DNA of 64,000 nt from JANSYL01 sp965229695 (GCA_965229695.1 OZ245921.1:558001-622000), one strand, 5' to 3'; shown: positions 16,133 to 25,588, counted from the stretch's first letter. The notes: generated by a model not told the origin, from the sequence alone. A program made the numbers and translations.

Positions 16133-16924
16133 ATGACACGCATCGATGACACATTTGCCCGGCTCCAGGCCGAGGGGAAAAAGGCATTTGTCGCTTATGT
16201 CATGGCTGGCGATCCCGATTACGAGACCTCGCTCGAGGTGGTCAAAGGTCTGCCCGGCGCGGGTGTGGATATCATTGAGCTTGGCTTGCCCTTCACCGAT
16301 CCGATGGCCGATGGCCCCACCATCCAGCTGGCCGGTCAGCGCGCGCTGGAGGGTGGCCAGACCCTGGAAAAGACCCTTAAGATCGTCCGGGCGCTACGGG
16401 ACGAAGATCAGACCACGCCCGTTGTTTTGATGGGCTATTACAACCCGATCTATTCGCGCGGCGTAGATCGGTTCCTGGCAGATGCGAAAGAGGCCGGGAT
16501 CGACGGTCTGATCATCGTCGACCTGCCGCCTGAGGAAGATGAAGAACTATGCCTGCCCGCCCAGGCCGCGGGTCTGAACTTCATCCGCCTGGCAACGCCA
16601 ACCACCGATGATGCCCGCCTGCCTGCGGTGCTGCAAAACACCAGCGGCTTTGTCTATTACGTCTCGATCACCGGCATCACCGGCGCGGCCGAGGCGCAGG
16701 CCGGTGACGTCGCCCCCGAGGTCGCGCGCATCAAAGCCGCCACTGATCTGCCCGTGATTGTGGGCTTCGGTATTAAAACACCGGACGCCGCAGAAGGCAT
16801 CGCGGGTGTGGCCGATGGTTGCGTCGTCGGCTCGGCCATTGTTGGCGAGATCGGAGCGGGCAAACCGGTGGCTGAGGTGCTGGATTTCGTGAAATCCTTG
16901 GCCGATGGGGCGCACCGGGCCTAA
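16133..16924 (+). CDS. trpA: Tryptophan synthase alpha subunit
   Basis: A 263-residue TIM-barrel enzyme that splits indole-3-glycerol phosphate into indole and glyceraldehyde 3-phosphate, the indole being channelled to TrpB. The catalytic residues fall at exactly the canonical numbers E49 (DIIELGLPFTDP) and D60 (PMADGP), and the phosphate loops VGFGIKTP and GSAIV are present. ATG 16133 has GAAGGGAA upstream; the frame extends further but without a signal. trpB and trpF are 9-11 kb away on the opposite strand, so the trp genes are split into at least two units here. Confidence 0.98.
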   Translation: MTRIDDTFARLQAEGKKAFVAYVMAGDPDYETSLEVVKGLPGAGVDIIELGLPFTDPMADGPTIQLAGQRALEGGQTLEKTLKIVRALRDEDQTTPVVLMGYYNPIYSRGVDRFLADAKEAGIDGLIIVDLPPEEDEELCLPAQAAGLNFIRLATPTTDDARLPAVLQNTSGFVYYVSITGITGAAEAQAGDVAPEVARIKAATDLPVIVGFGIKTPDAAEGIAGVADGCVVGSAIVGEIGAGKPVAEVLDFVKSLADGAHRA

Positions 16925-17073
16925 GCCCTTTGGGCTGGTGCTTTATCCAAAGGCCACCCTTCCATCTTGACCCGAACTCGACGCCGCATTTGGCGGCTCA
17001 ATCGTCGCATGGATAAGTCAATTTGCGATTGGTAAGGAAATTGACCCAAAGCGCCAGGAGGGGACGCCGAACG

Positions 17074-18237
17074 ATGCCTGTGATCACCGAAATCGAAGAT
17101 CTGCGCCGGATTTACAAGCGCCGGACGCCCAAGATGTTCTACGATTACGCGGAATCGGGCAGTTGGACCGAGCAAACCTTCCGCGAAAACAGCAGCGATT
17201 TTGACAAGATCCGGCTGCGCCAGCGCATTGCCGTCGATATGGACGGGCGCAGCACCGCCGGGAAGATGCTGGGCCAGGATGTGGCGATGCCGGTGGCCCT
17301 GGCTCCGGTGGGCCTGACGGGGATGCAGCGCGCCGACGGGGAAATCTTGGCGGCCAAAGCGGCCGAGGCCTTTGGCGTGCCCTATACGCTTTCCACCATG
17401 TCGATCTGTTCGATTGAAGATGTGGCCAGCCACACCACCGCGCCGTTCTGGTTCCAAGTCTACACGTTGAAAGACGATGACTTCATGAAGCGTCTTTTCG
17501 CCCGCGCGAAAGAGGCGAAATGCTCGGCCTTGGTGATCACGGTTGATCTGCAAATTCTGGGCCAGCGGCACAAAGACCTGAAAAACGGCCTGTCCGCACC
17601 GCCGAAGTTTACCGTGGCCTCGATGTTGAACCTGGCGACCAAAATCCCCTGGGGCCTGGAAATGCTGCAAACCCAGCGGCGGTTCTTTGGCAATATCGTG
17701 GGCCACGCCAAGGGCGTGTCTGACCCTTCCTCGCTGGCCAGTTGGACGGCGGAGGCCTTTGACCCATCCCTGAACTGGGATCGGATCAAACAGTTCCGCA
17801 GCTGGTGGGATGGCCCGGTCATCCTGAAGGGTGTTTTGGATGCCGAAGACGCCAAGATGGCGGCCAATGTTGGGGCTGATGCAATCATCGTATCGAACCA
17901 TGGCGGTCGGCAATTGGATGGCGCGCTTAGCTCGATCCGCATGTTGCCGCAAATCATGGATGCGGTTGGCGACAAGATCGAGGTGCATCTCGATAGCGGC
18001 ATCCGCTCGGGCCAAGACGTGCTCAAGGCGCTAGCCATGGGGGCCAAGGCGACCCATATCGGGCGCGCTTATATCTATGGCCTGGGGGCCATGGGTCAGG
18101 CAGGCGTCACCAAAGCGCTAGAGGTCATCCATAAGGAGTTGGACACGACCATGGCGCTGTGTGGGGAACGCAACGTGGCCGATCTGGGGGCGCAAAACCT
18201 GCTGGTGCCCAAGGATTTCTACGGCGATTGGGCCTGA
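17074..18237 (+). CDS. lldD: FMN-dependent L-lactate (alpha-hydroxy acid) dehydrogenase
   Basis: A 387-residue TIM-barrel flavoenzyme. The active-site His276 lies in SNHGGRQLDG, Y24 in MFYDYAESGSW binds the substrate carboxylate, and the FMN phosphate loop HLDSGIRSGQDVLKALAMGA is intact. Length and the LMW-free N-terminus fit the LldD group that feeds electrons from L-lactate to quinone; other 2-hydroxyacids are possible substrates. ATG 17074 is preceded by AGGAGGGG, a strong ribosome site. Its 3' end overlaps the convergent MFS gene by 19 bp. Confidence 0.92.
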   Translation: MPVITEIEDLRRIYKRRTPKMFYDYAESGSWTEQTFRENSSDFDKIRLRQRIAVDMDGRSTAGKMLGQDVAMPVALAPVGLTGMQRADGEILAAKAAEAFGVPYTLSTMSICSIEDVASHTTAPFWFQVYTLKDDDFMKRLFARAKEAKCSALVITVDLQILGQRHKDLKNGLSAPPKFTVASMLNLATKIPWGLEMLQTQRRFFGNIVGHAKGVSDPSSLASWTAEAFDPSLNWDRIKQFRSWWDGPVILKGVLDAEDAKMAANVGADAIIVSNHGGRQLDGALSSIRMLPQIMDAVGDKIEVHLDSGIRSGQDVLKALAMGAKATHIGRAYIYGLGAMGQAGVTKALEVIHKELDTTMALCGERNVADLGAQNLLVPKDFYGDWA

Positions 18238-19364
18238 CGCGTTTGTAAGATCAGGGCTAAAAGCGGGGCGATCAGCGCCAATGCCGCCACGGTGGCAAAG
18301 GCCACTCGCAGCCCAAAGGCGTCCGAAACCAGGCCCATCACCAAAGGCGCAAACAAAAAAGCGCCAAAGCCCATGACATTGACGTAAGCCACCGCGCGGA
18401 CCCGCTGCGCGGGCGGCACCAAGCGGCCCACCTGCGCCAGGGCCAATGGGCCAACCACGGATGTGCCGAGCCCAACAATACCAAAACCAAGATAGGCCAC
18501 CGCCGGGGTCGGCGCGACCGCCGCAATGCCCGCCCCGGCGCAGGCCATCCCGGCCCCCAGCGTGATGATGAAAAGATCGCTGAACCGATGCGCGATGGCC
18601 TGCCCTGAAAGCCGCCCAATCGCCATGGTGAAACCCAGAACCGCTGGGCCCATCGCCCCCGCCGCCGCGCGACCGCCAAGCGTGCGTTCGATATGCAGCG
18701 CTGACCAAGCCTCCACCACCGCTTCGACAAAGAACGCGGTCAGGACAATCCCACCGCAGAGCAACACAATCACAATCGGCAGGGAGGAGGCCTTGCGCTC
18801 AGCCTCTGACACTTGGGCGACGGGCATGCGCATCCAGGCGCAGCTAACGAAAACCACCAGGGACAGGGCGCAGAAGATGGCGAGAGAGCTTAGCCCGCCC
18901 TCCCGCGCCAGGCCGGTGGCAAAAGCCGATGCCGCGTAAGCCACTGAAAATAGGCCATGGTTGGCGTTCATCAGCGGGCGATTGTGAACGGCCTCTAGCT
19001 CGGACACGCGGGCGTTCGACACGATATCCACCAAGCCCGAGGCAAAGCCCATCAGCATCATAGCGCCCAAAAACTGCAAGGGCGTGGCGGCCAGACCGGG
19101 CAACAGGAAGGAGGCTGCCACACTCGCGCTGGCCACAGGCAAGGATCTGTCGCCCAACCAGCCATCAAACCGTGGCGCAATCCAAATGGTGGCGATCAGC
19201 CCAACAGGGCTGGCCAAAAGCAGCAGGCCAAAAAGCGCATCATCCGCATCGATACGCGCCTTCAAAACCGGCACCTGGGCCGCAAAACTGCCCCACATCA
19301 GCCCAATGGCGACAAAGCCAAGGACCGCGCGACGCGATAGGGAAAGGGCGGATATCACGGACAT
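18219..19364 (-). CDS. Major facilitator superfamily transporter
   Basis: A 381-residue membrane protein with about 12 hydrophobic segments and a small-residue-rich composition. The first helix is RAVLGFVAIGLMWGSFAAQVP and the loop APRFDGWLGDRS corresponds to the MFS loop 2-3 region. It resembles YbjJ/FucP-like MFS members, but the substrate cannot be inferred. ATG 19364 (MSVISALSLSRR) is chosen over 19400 because the membrane segment starts soon after it. It converges with lldD and is divergent from rplY across a 160-bp gap. Confidence 0.85.
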   Translation of the reverse strand: MSVISALSLSRRAVLGFVAIGLMWGSFAAQVPVLKARIDADDALFGLLLLASPVGLIATIWIAPRFDGWLGDRSLPVASASVAASFLLPGLAATPLQFLGAMMLMGFASGLVDIVSNARVSELEAVHNRPLMNANHGLFSVAYAASAFATGLAREGGLSSLAIFCALSLVVFVSCAWMRMPVAQVSEAERKASSLPIVIVLLCGGIVLTAFFVEAVVEAWSALHIERTLGGRAAAGAMGPAVLGFTMAIGRLSGQAIAHRFSDLFIITLGAGMACAGAGIAAVAPTPAVAYLGFGIVGLGTSVVGPLALAQVGRLVPPAQRVRAVAYVNVMGFGAFLFAPLVMGLVSDAFGLRVAFATVAALALIAPLLALILQTRQAQSP

Positions 19365-19524
19365 GATCGCGCGCTTGCCATGGGTCTGTGACAGGCACAA
19401 GACGGCATCACCGATCCCGGCGCAGAATCGCCCTTTTCAAACCTTGCGATCTAACCTATACGCGCCACTTCGAGCGGCCCGACACCCTTGGAGGCAGCCG
19501 CGTTTACATTGATGGAGAATTCCT

Positions 19525-20172
19525 ATGGCTGGTGAGATTCCTGATCTTATCGCCGAGGCACGGACGGGGACAGGCAAGGGGGCCGCTCGTCAAGCACGCC
19601 GTGAAGGCAAAGTGCCCGGTATCGTTTATGGTGGTGGTGTTGATCCGCTGCCGATCCAAATCCCCTTTAACGTGTTGCTGAAACAGCTGAAACAGGGCCG
19701 GTTCCTGGCAACGCTGTTCAACATGAAGGTTGAAGGCCAAGAAGATGTCCGCGTGATCTGCCGCAACGTGCAGCGCGACGTCGTGAAAGACCTGCCAACG
19801 CACGTGGATTTCATGCGCCTGCGCCGGACCTCGAAAATCGCGCTGTTCATCCCGGTTGAGGTTGTCGGCGAAGATGACTCGCCCGGCCTGAAGCGTGGCG
19901 GCGTCCTGACCATGGTCCGCCCCGAGGTGGAACTGGTCGTGACCGCAGGCGACATCCCCGAAAAGATCACCGTTGATGTCACCGGGCTGGCCATTGGTGA
20001 CACGATCACGATCAGCTCGGTTGATCTGCCCGCCGGGGCCAAGCCGACCATCGACCGCGATTTCGTGATCGCCAACATCACCGCGCCTTCGGGTCTGGTG
20101 AGCGCCGATAACGAAGCCGGTGATGAAGCCGAAGCCGAAGGTGAAGCCACCGAGGAGGCCGAAGAGGCATAA
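19525..20172 (+). CDS. rplY: 50S ribosomal protein L25/general stress protein Ctc
   Basis: A 215-residue protein of the long (TL5/Ctc) L25 type that binds 5S rRNA. The N-terminal RNA-binding domain (EARTGTGKGAARQARREGKVPGIVYGG, given here only as landmarks at residues 9-35) is followed by the Ctc beta domain (VDFMRLRR; VDVTGLAIGDTI) and a very acidic tail of Glu and Ala from residue 192. GGAGAATTCCT precedes the ATG. A strong rho-independent terminator lies at 20194-20228. In many relatives pth follows directly; here it is 3.2 kb away, separated by three other genes. Confidence 0.97.
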   Translation: MAGEIPDLIAEARTGTGKGAARQARREGKVPGIVYGGGVDPLPIQIPFNVLLKQLKQGRFLATLFNMKVEGQEDVRVICRNVQRDVVKDLPTHVDFMRLRRTSKIALFIPVEVVGEDDSPGLKRGGVLTMVRPEVELVVTAGDIPEKITVDVTGLAIGDTITISSVDLPAGAKPTIDRDFVIANITAPSGLVSADNEAGDEAEAEGEATEEAEEA

Positions 20173-20193
20173 GCCCCTCTGCCAGCGATTTCG

Positions 20194-20228
20194 AAACGCC
20201 GCGCTTGACCCTAAGCGCGGCGTTTTTT
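20194..20228 (+). terminator. Rho-independent terminator of rplY
   Basis: AAACGCCGCGCTT (20194-20206) pairs perfectly with 20213-20225 around a 6-nt loop and is followed by a continued T-run to 20228. It begins 22 bp after the rplY stop. Confidence 0.93.
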
Positions 20229-20283
20229 CTTTGATCAACAGCCACAAAATGGCAGCTTTCCCCGCGGGAGCGGAGGAAAAGGT

Positions 20284-21360
20284 ATGGTTGCAATGTCCCG
20301 GCGCAGCGTTTTGGGCGGAATGGTTGCGGGCCTTGGCCTAGCAAACGGCGGATCAGCAGCCCCGGTGCCGCAAGGCTGGCACATGCCCGGTGAGGAAGAG
20401 CCGCATGAGGCCACATTCATGCAATGGCCGGTCAATCGCGCTGTGCATCCCGACCGGGTGTTTTTGGACATGTTGCAAGACGCGATTGCCCTGATTGCCA
20501 ACACCATTGCCGCATTTGAGCCCGTGATCATGTTAATGCCTGCCGCGGCGATAAACGCGGCGCGGCGCAAATTGTCCGATCAGGTTGAGATTTGGGATAT
20601 TCCCACCGACGATCTATGGGCACGTGACAGCGGCCCGGTGTTTTTGACCGATGGCGCGGGGGCGCGTGCGATTGTCGATCTGAATTTCAACGGTTGGGGC
20701 GACAAGCAAACCCATCGCGCCGATGGAGCGATCGCCGCAGCGGTCGCCATGCGTCTGGGCCTGCCGCTTTTTGACGGCGGCGTGGTGGGTGAGGCGGGTG
20801 GGCTGGAAAGCGATGGGGCCGGGATGCTGATGGCCCATGAAAGCTCTTGGGTGAACCCCAACCGCAACCCGGGGCTTAGCCGGGATGAGATTGAGGCACG
20901 GCTTTTGCGTGCCCTTGGGGCCGAGCGGATGATCTGGGCCCCCGGCGTGGCTGGGTTGGATATCACCGACGATCATATCGACGCGCGCGCCCGGTTCGTT
21001 GCGCCCGGCCATGTGTTGATCCAAATGCCGGACGCACCTGATCCGCGTGATCCGTTTTCGGTCGCGGCCTTCGAGACACGCGATATCCTGGCGCGCGCGG
21101 GCCTGCGCCTGACCGAGATTCCCGAGGCTTGGGATACCCGCATCACGTCGGAGGATTTTCTTGCGGCCTACGTGAATTACTACATCTGCAACGGCGCGAT
21201 CATAGCGGCGGAGTTTGGCGACCGGGAAACCGACGCCATCGCCGAAGACACGCTGGCCGAGCTTTACCCGGACCGCGACATTATCATGCTTAATGTCGAT
21301 CCTGTGGGCGAAGTTGGAGGTGGAATCCACTGTGCGACGCAGCAGATGCCGCGGGCTTAG
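20284..21360 (+). CDS. Agmatine deiminase-family enzyme with a Tat-like signal peptide
   Basis: A 358-residue member of the agmatine deiminase/PAD family, which hydrolyses a guanidinium group to a carbamoyl group plus ammonia. The substrate loop DDLWARDSGP is at 109-118 and the catalytic cysteine is Cys350 in GGGIHCATQQMP. Unlike the cytoplasmic AguA, it starts with a twin-arginine motif (SRRSVLGG at 5-12), a hydrophobic stretch and an Ala-rich cleavage region near residue 26, so it is probably exported folded to the periplasm. The ribosome site GGAGG lies 7 bp before ATG 20284. Its substrate may be agmatine or another periplasmic guanidino compound. No putrescine-pathway genes adjoin it. Confidence 0.85.
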   Translation: MVAMSRRSVLGGMVAGLGLANGGSAAPVPQGWHMPGEEEPHEATFMQWPVNRAVHPDRVFLDMLQDAIALIANTIAAFEPVIMLMPAAAINAARRKLSDQVEIWDIPTDDLWARDSGPVFLTDGAGARAIVDLNFNGWGDKQTHRADGAIAAAVAMRLGLPLFDGGVVGEAGGLESDGAGMLMAHESSWVNPNRNPGLSRDEIEARLLRALGAERMIWAPGVAGLDITDDHIDARARFVAPGHVLIQMPDAPDPRDPFSVAAFETRDILARAGLRLTEIPEAWDTRITSEDFLAAYVNYYICNGAIIAAEFGDRETDAIAEDTLAELYPDRDIIMLNVDPVGEVGGGIHCATQQMPRA

Positions 21361-21506
21361 AGGGCCAAGCGAGCCGAGATATTGGAGTCTTGGATTATTC
21401 TGTGGATTGATTGAATATATGCAATCATTTATCGCTTTTGATCGCTAGTTAAGCGTCAAAATGGTGCAAAATACACAATCAAGAGGCACGCAAATCTAAG
21501 CAACTT

Positions 21507-22181
21507 TCACCCGTCGCCCCAGATTTTCTTGAACCCCAAGACCTTTCCGCGTGACACCGCCGGATCATAGGTCATATCCATCGCCGACATGAAATCGACG
21601 ATCTTCTGGATCACGCGCGCGTGGTATTTCTTGGGGTGCAGTTCGACCACGAAATAGCGTAACGGGCAGTTCCATGGGCGATCAAAGAGCAGCGCCTCAC
21701 CGCCTTCGATATCCATCAAGATCACATTCGGCCTGTGCGACTGCAAAAGATCAGCCATCGCGATCAGCGGCACCTCGACCCGGCGCATACCATGCCCCCC
21801 AAGGCTGGAGGCGGTGAAGCTTGGGGCCAAAGTAAAGGCGGCGGTGCTACCTTCCGGGGCCTCTCCGGCGACGGCACCATGCAGCACCGTTGCGCCAGCT
21901 TGGCCATTCGCCGCCAAATTCGCTTCAAGCACCGGCACAAGCTCTGGATTGGCCTCTACCGCGAGAACGTTTTCCGCCCCGGTTCGCATCGCGGCAAGCG
22001 CCGAGACATAGCCAATGCCCGCGCCCAGATCGAGCACGCGAAACCCCGGCTGAACGCAGCGGCTGACGGCCTTGGCCTCATCCGCCTCATACGTGCCCAT
22101 GGTCAGCTTTTCCAAAATGCCGGGCGTCGCCAGGCCGTCGGGAACCGATAAAATCACGCCATTTATGTTGAAGCTGTTCAT
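21507..22181 (-). CDS. FkbM-family SAM-dependent methyltransferase
   Basis: A 224-residue Rossmann methyltransferase with the SAM loop VLDLGAGIGYVSA, the acidic end of beta-2 (AVEANPEL) and the FkbM-type motif VILMDIEGGEALLF followed by FVVELHPKKY. FkbM enzymes O-methylate sugars or small molecules; the acceptor is unknown. ATG 22181 was chosen because the conserved fold starts soon after, although the ribosome site is poor; an upstream in-frame start at 22238 is possible. It stands alone, between an AT-rich gap (21361-21506, nothing seen) and the MDR gene. Confidence 0.85.
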   Translation of the reverse strand: MNSFNINGVILSVPDGLATPGILEKLTMGTYEADEAKAVSRCVQPGFRVLDLGAGIGYVSALAAMRTGAENVLAVEANPELVPVLEANLAANGQAGATVLHGAVAGEAPEGSTAAFTLAPSFTASSLGGHGMRRVEVPLIAMADLLQSHRPNVILMDIEGGEALLFDRPWNCPLRYFVVELHPKKYHARVIQKIVDFMSAMDMTYDPAVSRGKVLGFKKIWGDG

Positions 22182-22253
22182 GGTTAGTTTACATCCGGCC
22201 CCGAAAGAAAATTGATTTCTGTTACAATGTGTTAGCAAGCAAGTGCGGCGGAT

Positions 22254-23282
22254 TTACGGCGCCGGCGCAATTCCCAAATCATCATCGGACAAGGCGATCA
22301 GCGTTTTGCCGGCGCTCATGTTCCTGGCATAGAGTTTAGGCGCGTCCGCCGCCTCTTGCAGCGGCACGATCCGCGCAACGGCGCTTTCGGCAAACCCGCC
22401 TTGCAGCGCGCGAGTGGCCTCGCGCAGCGTCCAAAGCAGTATCGGCAGCGGCTTCCGTGGCAGCCATTTCGACAGCCAGAACCCCTCCACCTGGGCCTCT
22501 TTGAAAATCAACGTGCCGGTATGCAGTGACACAGCCGCCTCGGCCAAGCCGCCATAGACCAGGATGTGACAACGCGGCCCCAGCGCCTCGAGCAGGCGGA
22601 AGGTCATCGACCCACCCACCGCATCAAAGGCCATGCGACAGCGCAGATCTTTGCATCTTTCCTTAAGCTTTGCGTCAAAATCCGCCTCGGTTTCGTTGAA
22701 AACATGCGCCGCGCCCTCGGCCTCCAACGCGGCAACCTGTTCGGGGCGGCGCACGATATTGATCACCGTCACACCCTTTTGCGCCGCACGTTTGCGGATC
22801 ATGCGCCCCAACTGGCCCGCCGCTGCCGTACTGATCACCGCTTTATGGCCACGTCGCTGGGCTTCGGAGATTAAGGCGATGGCGGTCAATGGGTTCACGG
22901 CTGTCATGGCCCCTGCCCCAAGCGACACATCCTTGGGCAAGGCCACCACCCGATCCACCGGCAGGGCGATGTATTCCGCCCATAACCCGGCCGATGCCGA
23001 GGCACAGGCCACCCGTTTACCATCCATCAGACGCGGCAACACACCCGCTCCGCGCGCCACAACCGTGCCCGCGCCTTCCAAACCGGGGATCAACGGGGGT
23101 TGGGCGGTTAGCCCATAGGCGCCGCTGATGGTCATCAAATCCGATGGGTTGATGGGCGAGGCGGCAAGCCGAACCAAAACCTCCCCCGGGCCGGGCTGCG
23201 GCACGGGATGGTCCTGCACTTCCAGCGGCGCACCCCAATCGGGTAGCGTCAGCGCCCGCATCGTCTTTGGTAGATCAGGCAT
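22254..23282 (-). CDS. Zinc-less MDR oxidoreductase (quinone reductase/enoyl reductase-like)
   Basis: A 342-residue medium-chain dehydrogenase/reductase. The N-terminal GroES-like domain contains PGPGEVLVRLAASPINPSDLM and PLIPGLEGAGTVV. The Rossmann domain shows an unusual loop AAAGQLGRMIRKRAAQKG instead of the common AxGGVG, followed by NIVRRPEQ. Catalytic zinc-binding Cys/His residues are absent, so this is the NADPH-dependent quinone/enoyl reductase branch. ATG 23282 has GGAGGG 6 bp upstream. It is divergent from pth across 113 bp. Substrate unknown. Confidence 0.85.
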   Translation of the reverse strand: MPDLPKTMRALTLPDWGAPLEVQDHPVPQPGPGEVLVRLAASPINPSDLMTISGAYGLTAQPPLIPGLEGAGTVVARGAGVLPRLMDGKRVACASASAGLWAEYIALPVDRVVALPKDVSLGAGAMTAVNPLTAIALISEAQRRGHKAVISTAAAGQLGRMIRKRAAQKGVTVINIVRRPEQVAALEAEGAAHVFNETEADFDAKLKERCKDLRCRMAFDAVGGSMTFRLLEALGPRCHILVYGGLAEAAVSLHTGTLIFKEAQVEGFWLSKWLPRKPLPILLWTLREATRALQGGFAESAVARIVPLQEAADAPKLYARNMSAGKTLIALSDDDLGIAPAP

Positions 23283-23395
23283 CCCATCCCTCCGCCCTCG
23301 GCCAATTAGGAACAGCATACACGGGCGCCGTCCGGCTTCCAGCTTGGCAAATGGTGGCGGCGCTGGCATCACGGGGGCAATCAAGGGGCGTTGCG

Positions 23396-24070
23396 ATGAA
23401 ACTATGGGTCGGCCTGGGCAATCCGGGCGCGAAATATGCCAAGAACCGGCACAATATCGGCTGGATGGCCGTTGACCGTGTGGCCGAAGACCATGGGTTC
23501 GCGCCCTGGCGCAGCAAGTTCCAAGGCAAGGTGAGCGAAGGCACGCTTGGCGGCGAAAAAATCCTTTTGATCAAGCCCGAAACCTTCATGAATCGATCCG
23601 GGCAATCCGTGGGCGAAGCCCTACGGTTCTACAAACTGGCCCCCGAAAATGTCACCGTCTTTCATGATGAGCTGGATTTGGCGCCGGGCAAACTGCGCGC
23701 AAAATCGGGTGGCGGCCATGCGGGGCACAATGGTTTGCGGTCGCTGCATGGCCATATTGGCGAAGGCTATGACCGCGTGCGATTGGGCATCGGGCATCCC
23801 GGCCACAAAGATCGCGTCGCGGGATATGTGCTATCGGATTTTGCCAAGGCTGATGCCGATTGGCTGGATGACTTGCTGCGCGGCATATCGGATGGTGCCC
23901 CGGATTTGGCCGAGGGTGATACCGGGCGGTTCATGAACGCCGTGGCTTTGCGCACCGCGCCGCCCCGATCCTCCAAACCAAAAGCCAAACCCGCGCCCAA
24001 CCCAGCGCCCGCGCCCGAGGAAAATGACGATCGCAGTGCGCTGCAAAAACTGATGGATCGTTTCCGATGA
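23396..24070 (+). CDS. pth: Peptidyl-tRNA hydrolase
   Basis: A 224-residue enzyme that recycles peptidyl-tRNAs released from stalled ribosomes. The core motifs are VGLGNPGAKYAKNRHNIGW with catalytic His19, ETFMNRSGQSV, HDELDL and GGGHAGHNGL. The last 35 residues form a Pro/Lys-rich extension typical of Rhodobacterales Pth. ATG 23396 has AAGGGG upstream; a longer frame to 23267 runs over the MDR promoter and is unlikely. Its stop overlaps the next gene's start by ATGA. Confidence 0.98.
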   Translation: MKLWVGLGNPGAKYAKNRHNIGWMAVDRVAEDHGFAPWRSKFQGKVSEGTLGGEKILLIKPETFMNRSGQSVGEALRFYKLAPENVTVFHDELDLAPGKLRAKSGGGHAGHNGLRSLHGHIGEGYDRVRLGIGHPGHKDRVAGYVLSDFAKADADWLDDLLRGISDGAPDLAEGDTGRFMNAVALRTAPPRSSKPKAKPAPNPAPAPEENDDRSALQKLMDRFR

Positions 24071-25107
24071 GTGAGAAATTGCAAAAAGCCTTCATCGGCC
24101 AGGGGAAATCCTGCGCCATGTTGGGCTCGCCCTTTATGGGCCGTTTGATGCCACTCTGTGCCGAGCGGTTGCGCGCGAATTCGGCCGTGGCGCAGCGTCT
24201 GCTGGATTGGCCGGGCGAGGTGCATGCCGGGGCGCAATCGATCCCGCTGCGCATTGCCGGGGCACTGCATGGCCTGGTTTTGGATGGCTCCGATGCTGAT
24301 CTGACGGCGGTCTATCCCCCCCATACCGCTGAGGATGATGCGCTTTGGGCCGCGATCGAAACCGCGTTTGAGCGGCACGAGGCCCGTCTGATGGCCTGGT
24401 TGGACCAAGCGCCCCAAACCAATGAGGTCCGACGCTCAGCCGTGTTGCTGCCTGCGATTTGGTGGGTGCTCAACCGCATCGACCGCCCCGTGATCTTGTC
24501 AGAGCTTGGGGCCAGCGCGGGGCTGAACCTGATGCTGGATCGCTATGCGCTGGAGATTGACGGCACCGTGCATGGCGAGGCCGCAAGCCCGGTGCGCTTT
24601 GCCCCGGATTGGGCCGGTCCCCTACCCCAATCTCAGCCGATTGATGTGGCAGATCGGGCGGGGATCGACCTCAACCCGCTTGATCCGACCGATGCGACAG
24701 AACGGTTGCGTCTGTTGGCTTATCTTTGGCCGGATCAGCCCGACCGGCTGCGCCTGACCCAAGCCGCGATTGACCTGAGCAAGACGCTGCCCGCGCGCGG
24801 CGATGCGGCCGCCTGGTTGGAAGATCGGCTGGAACAGCGCTTTCCGGGCCATTTGCATATCGTTTACCACAGCATCGCCTGGCAATATTTCCCGCAGGAG
24901 ACCCAAACCCGCTGCCGCGCTGCGCTGGACGCCGCAGGCGCACGCGCCACGCCAGACGCCCCCCTCGCCCATATCGCGATGGAGGCCGATGGCGACCCCA
25001 AAGGCGCGGGTTTGACAGTGGAAATCTGGCCAGGCACGCCGAATGAGCCCAAAATGCTTGCGCGGGTCGATTATCACGGGCGCTGGATCAATTGGCAGGA
25101 AAAATAA
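24067..25107 (+). CDS. DUF2332-family protein
   Basis: A 346-residue cytoplasmic protein matching the DUF2332 pattern: an N-terminal helical region with FMGRLMPLCAERL, the stretch SELGASAGLNLMLDRY, an RGIDLNPLDP-like segment (residues about 197-206), VYHSIAWQYFP and a C-terminal half with GLTVEIWPG. The glycine-rich LGASAGLNL resembles a methyltransferase-type nucleotide loop but the family has no assigned reaction. Translational coupling to pth (4-bp overlap) suggests co-expression, not necessarily shared function. Confidence 0.85.
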   Translation: MSEKLQKAFIGQGKSCAMLGSPFMGRLMPLCAERLRANSAVAQRLLDWPGEVHAGAQSIPLRIAGALHGLVLDGSDADLTAVYPPHTAEDDALWAAIETAFERHEARLMAWLDQAPQTNEVRRSAVLLPAIWWVLNRIDRPVILSELGASAGLNLMLDRYALEIDGTVHGEAASPVRFAPDWAGPLPQSQPIDVADRAGIDLNPLDPTDATERLRLLAYLWPDQPDRLRLTQAAIDLSKTLPARGDAAAWLEDRLEQRFPGHLHIVYHSIAWQYFPQETQTRCRAALDAAGARATPDAPLAHIAMEADGDPKGAGLTVEIWPGTPNEPKMLARVDYHGRWINWQEK

Positions 25108-25172
25108 TTGCGATACCCTAACTACCTGATAGGGTTGCCCTTGGGTGAAGCAGGTCAGGCGGGGGAGATCGA

Positions 25173-25553
25173 ATGCCGTTTTCGATGGCAAAATCAGTCA
25201 ATGTTCTGGGAGGAACATTGCAAAGCTGCTCTCATAATCCGATTACCGGCTTCTTTCGAAACGGGGCCTGCGATACCTGCGCGGAAGATCATGGATCGCA
25301 TACCGTCTGCGCCGTGATGACGGCCGAGTTTTTGGCGTTTTCCAAATATGTGGGCAATGATCTGTCGACGCCACGACCGGAATATCAATTCGTTGGCTTG
25401 AAACCTGGGGATCAGTGGTGCCTTTGTGCCAGCCGTTTCATGCAGGCCCATGACGAAGGTGTGGCGCCGGATGTGAACCTGGCCGCAACCCATGCACGGG
25501 CGCTAGAGATCGTACCCTTGGAGGTTTTGCAGCTTTACGCGCGCGCAGGCTAA
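25173..25553 (+). CDS. DUF2237-family protein
   Basis: A 126-residue protein with the family hallmarks NVLGGTLQSCSHNPITGFFRNGACDT (residues 9-34), EDHGSHTVCAVMT, FLAFSKYVGNDLSTPRPEY, GLKPGDQWCLCA and ATHARALEIVPLE. Several conserved cysteines suggest metal or redox chemistry, but the function is unknown. ATG 25173 follows a GGGGGAG site; ATG 25185 is an alternative. A perfect hairpin at 25589-25620 follows the stop. Confidence 0.88.
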   Translation: MPFSMAKSVNVLGGTLQSCSHNPITGFFRNGACDTCAEDHGSHTVCAVMTAEFLAFSKYVGNDLSTPRPEYQFVGLKPGDQWCLCASRFMQAHDEGVAPDVNLAATHARALEIVPLEVLQLYARAG

Positions 25554-25588
25554 CACCCCAAGAAACAGCATAACCCAATAAACTAGGT

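Noticed and set aside
18219..18237. Tail overlap of lldD and the MFS gene as an assembly error
   Set aside because: Both proteins end naturally and convergent overlaps recur in this compact window (cobJ/cobK, cobF/pgm), so it is ordinary.
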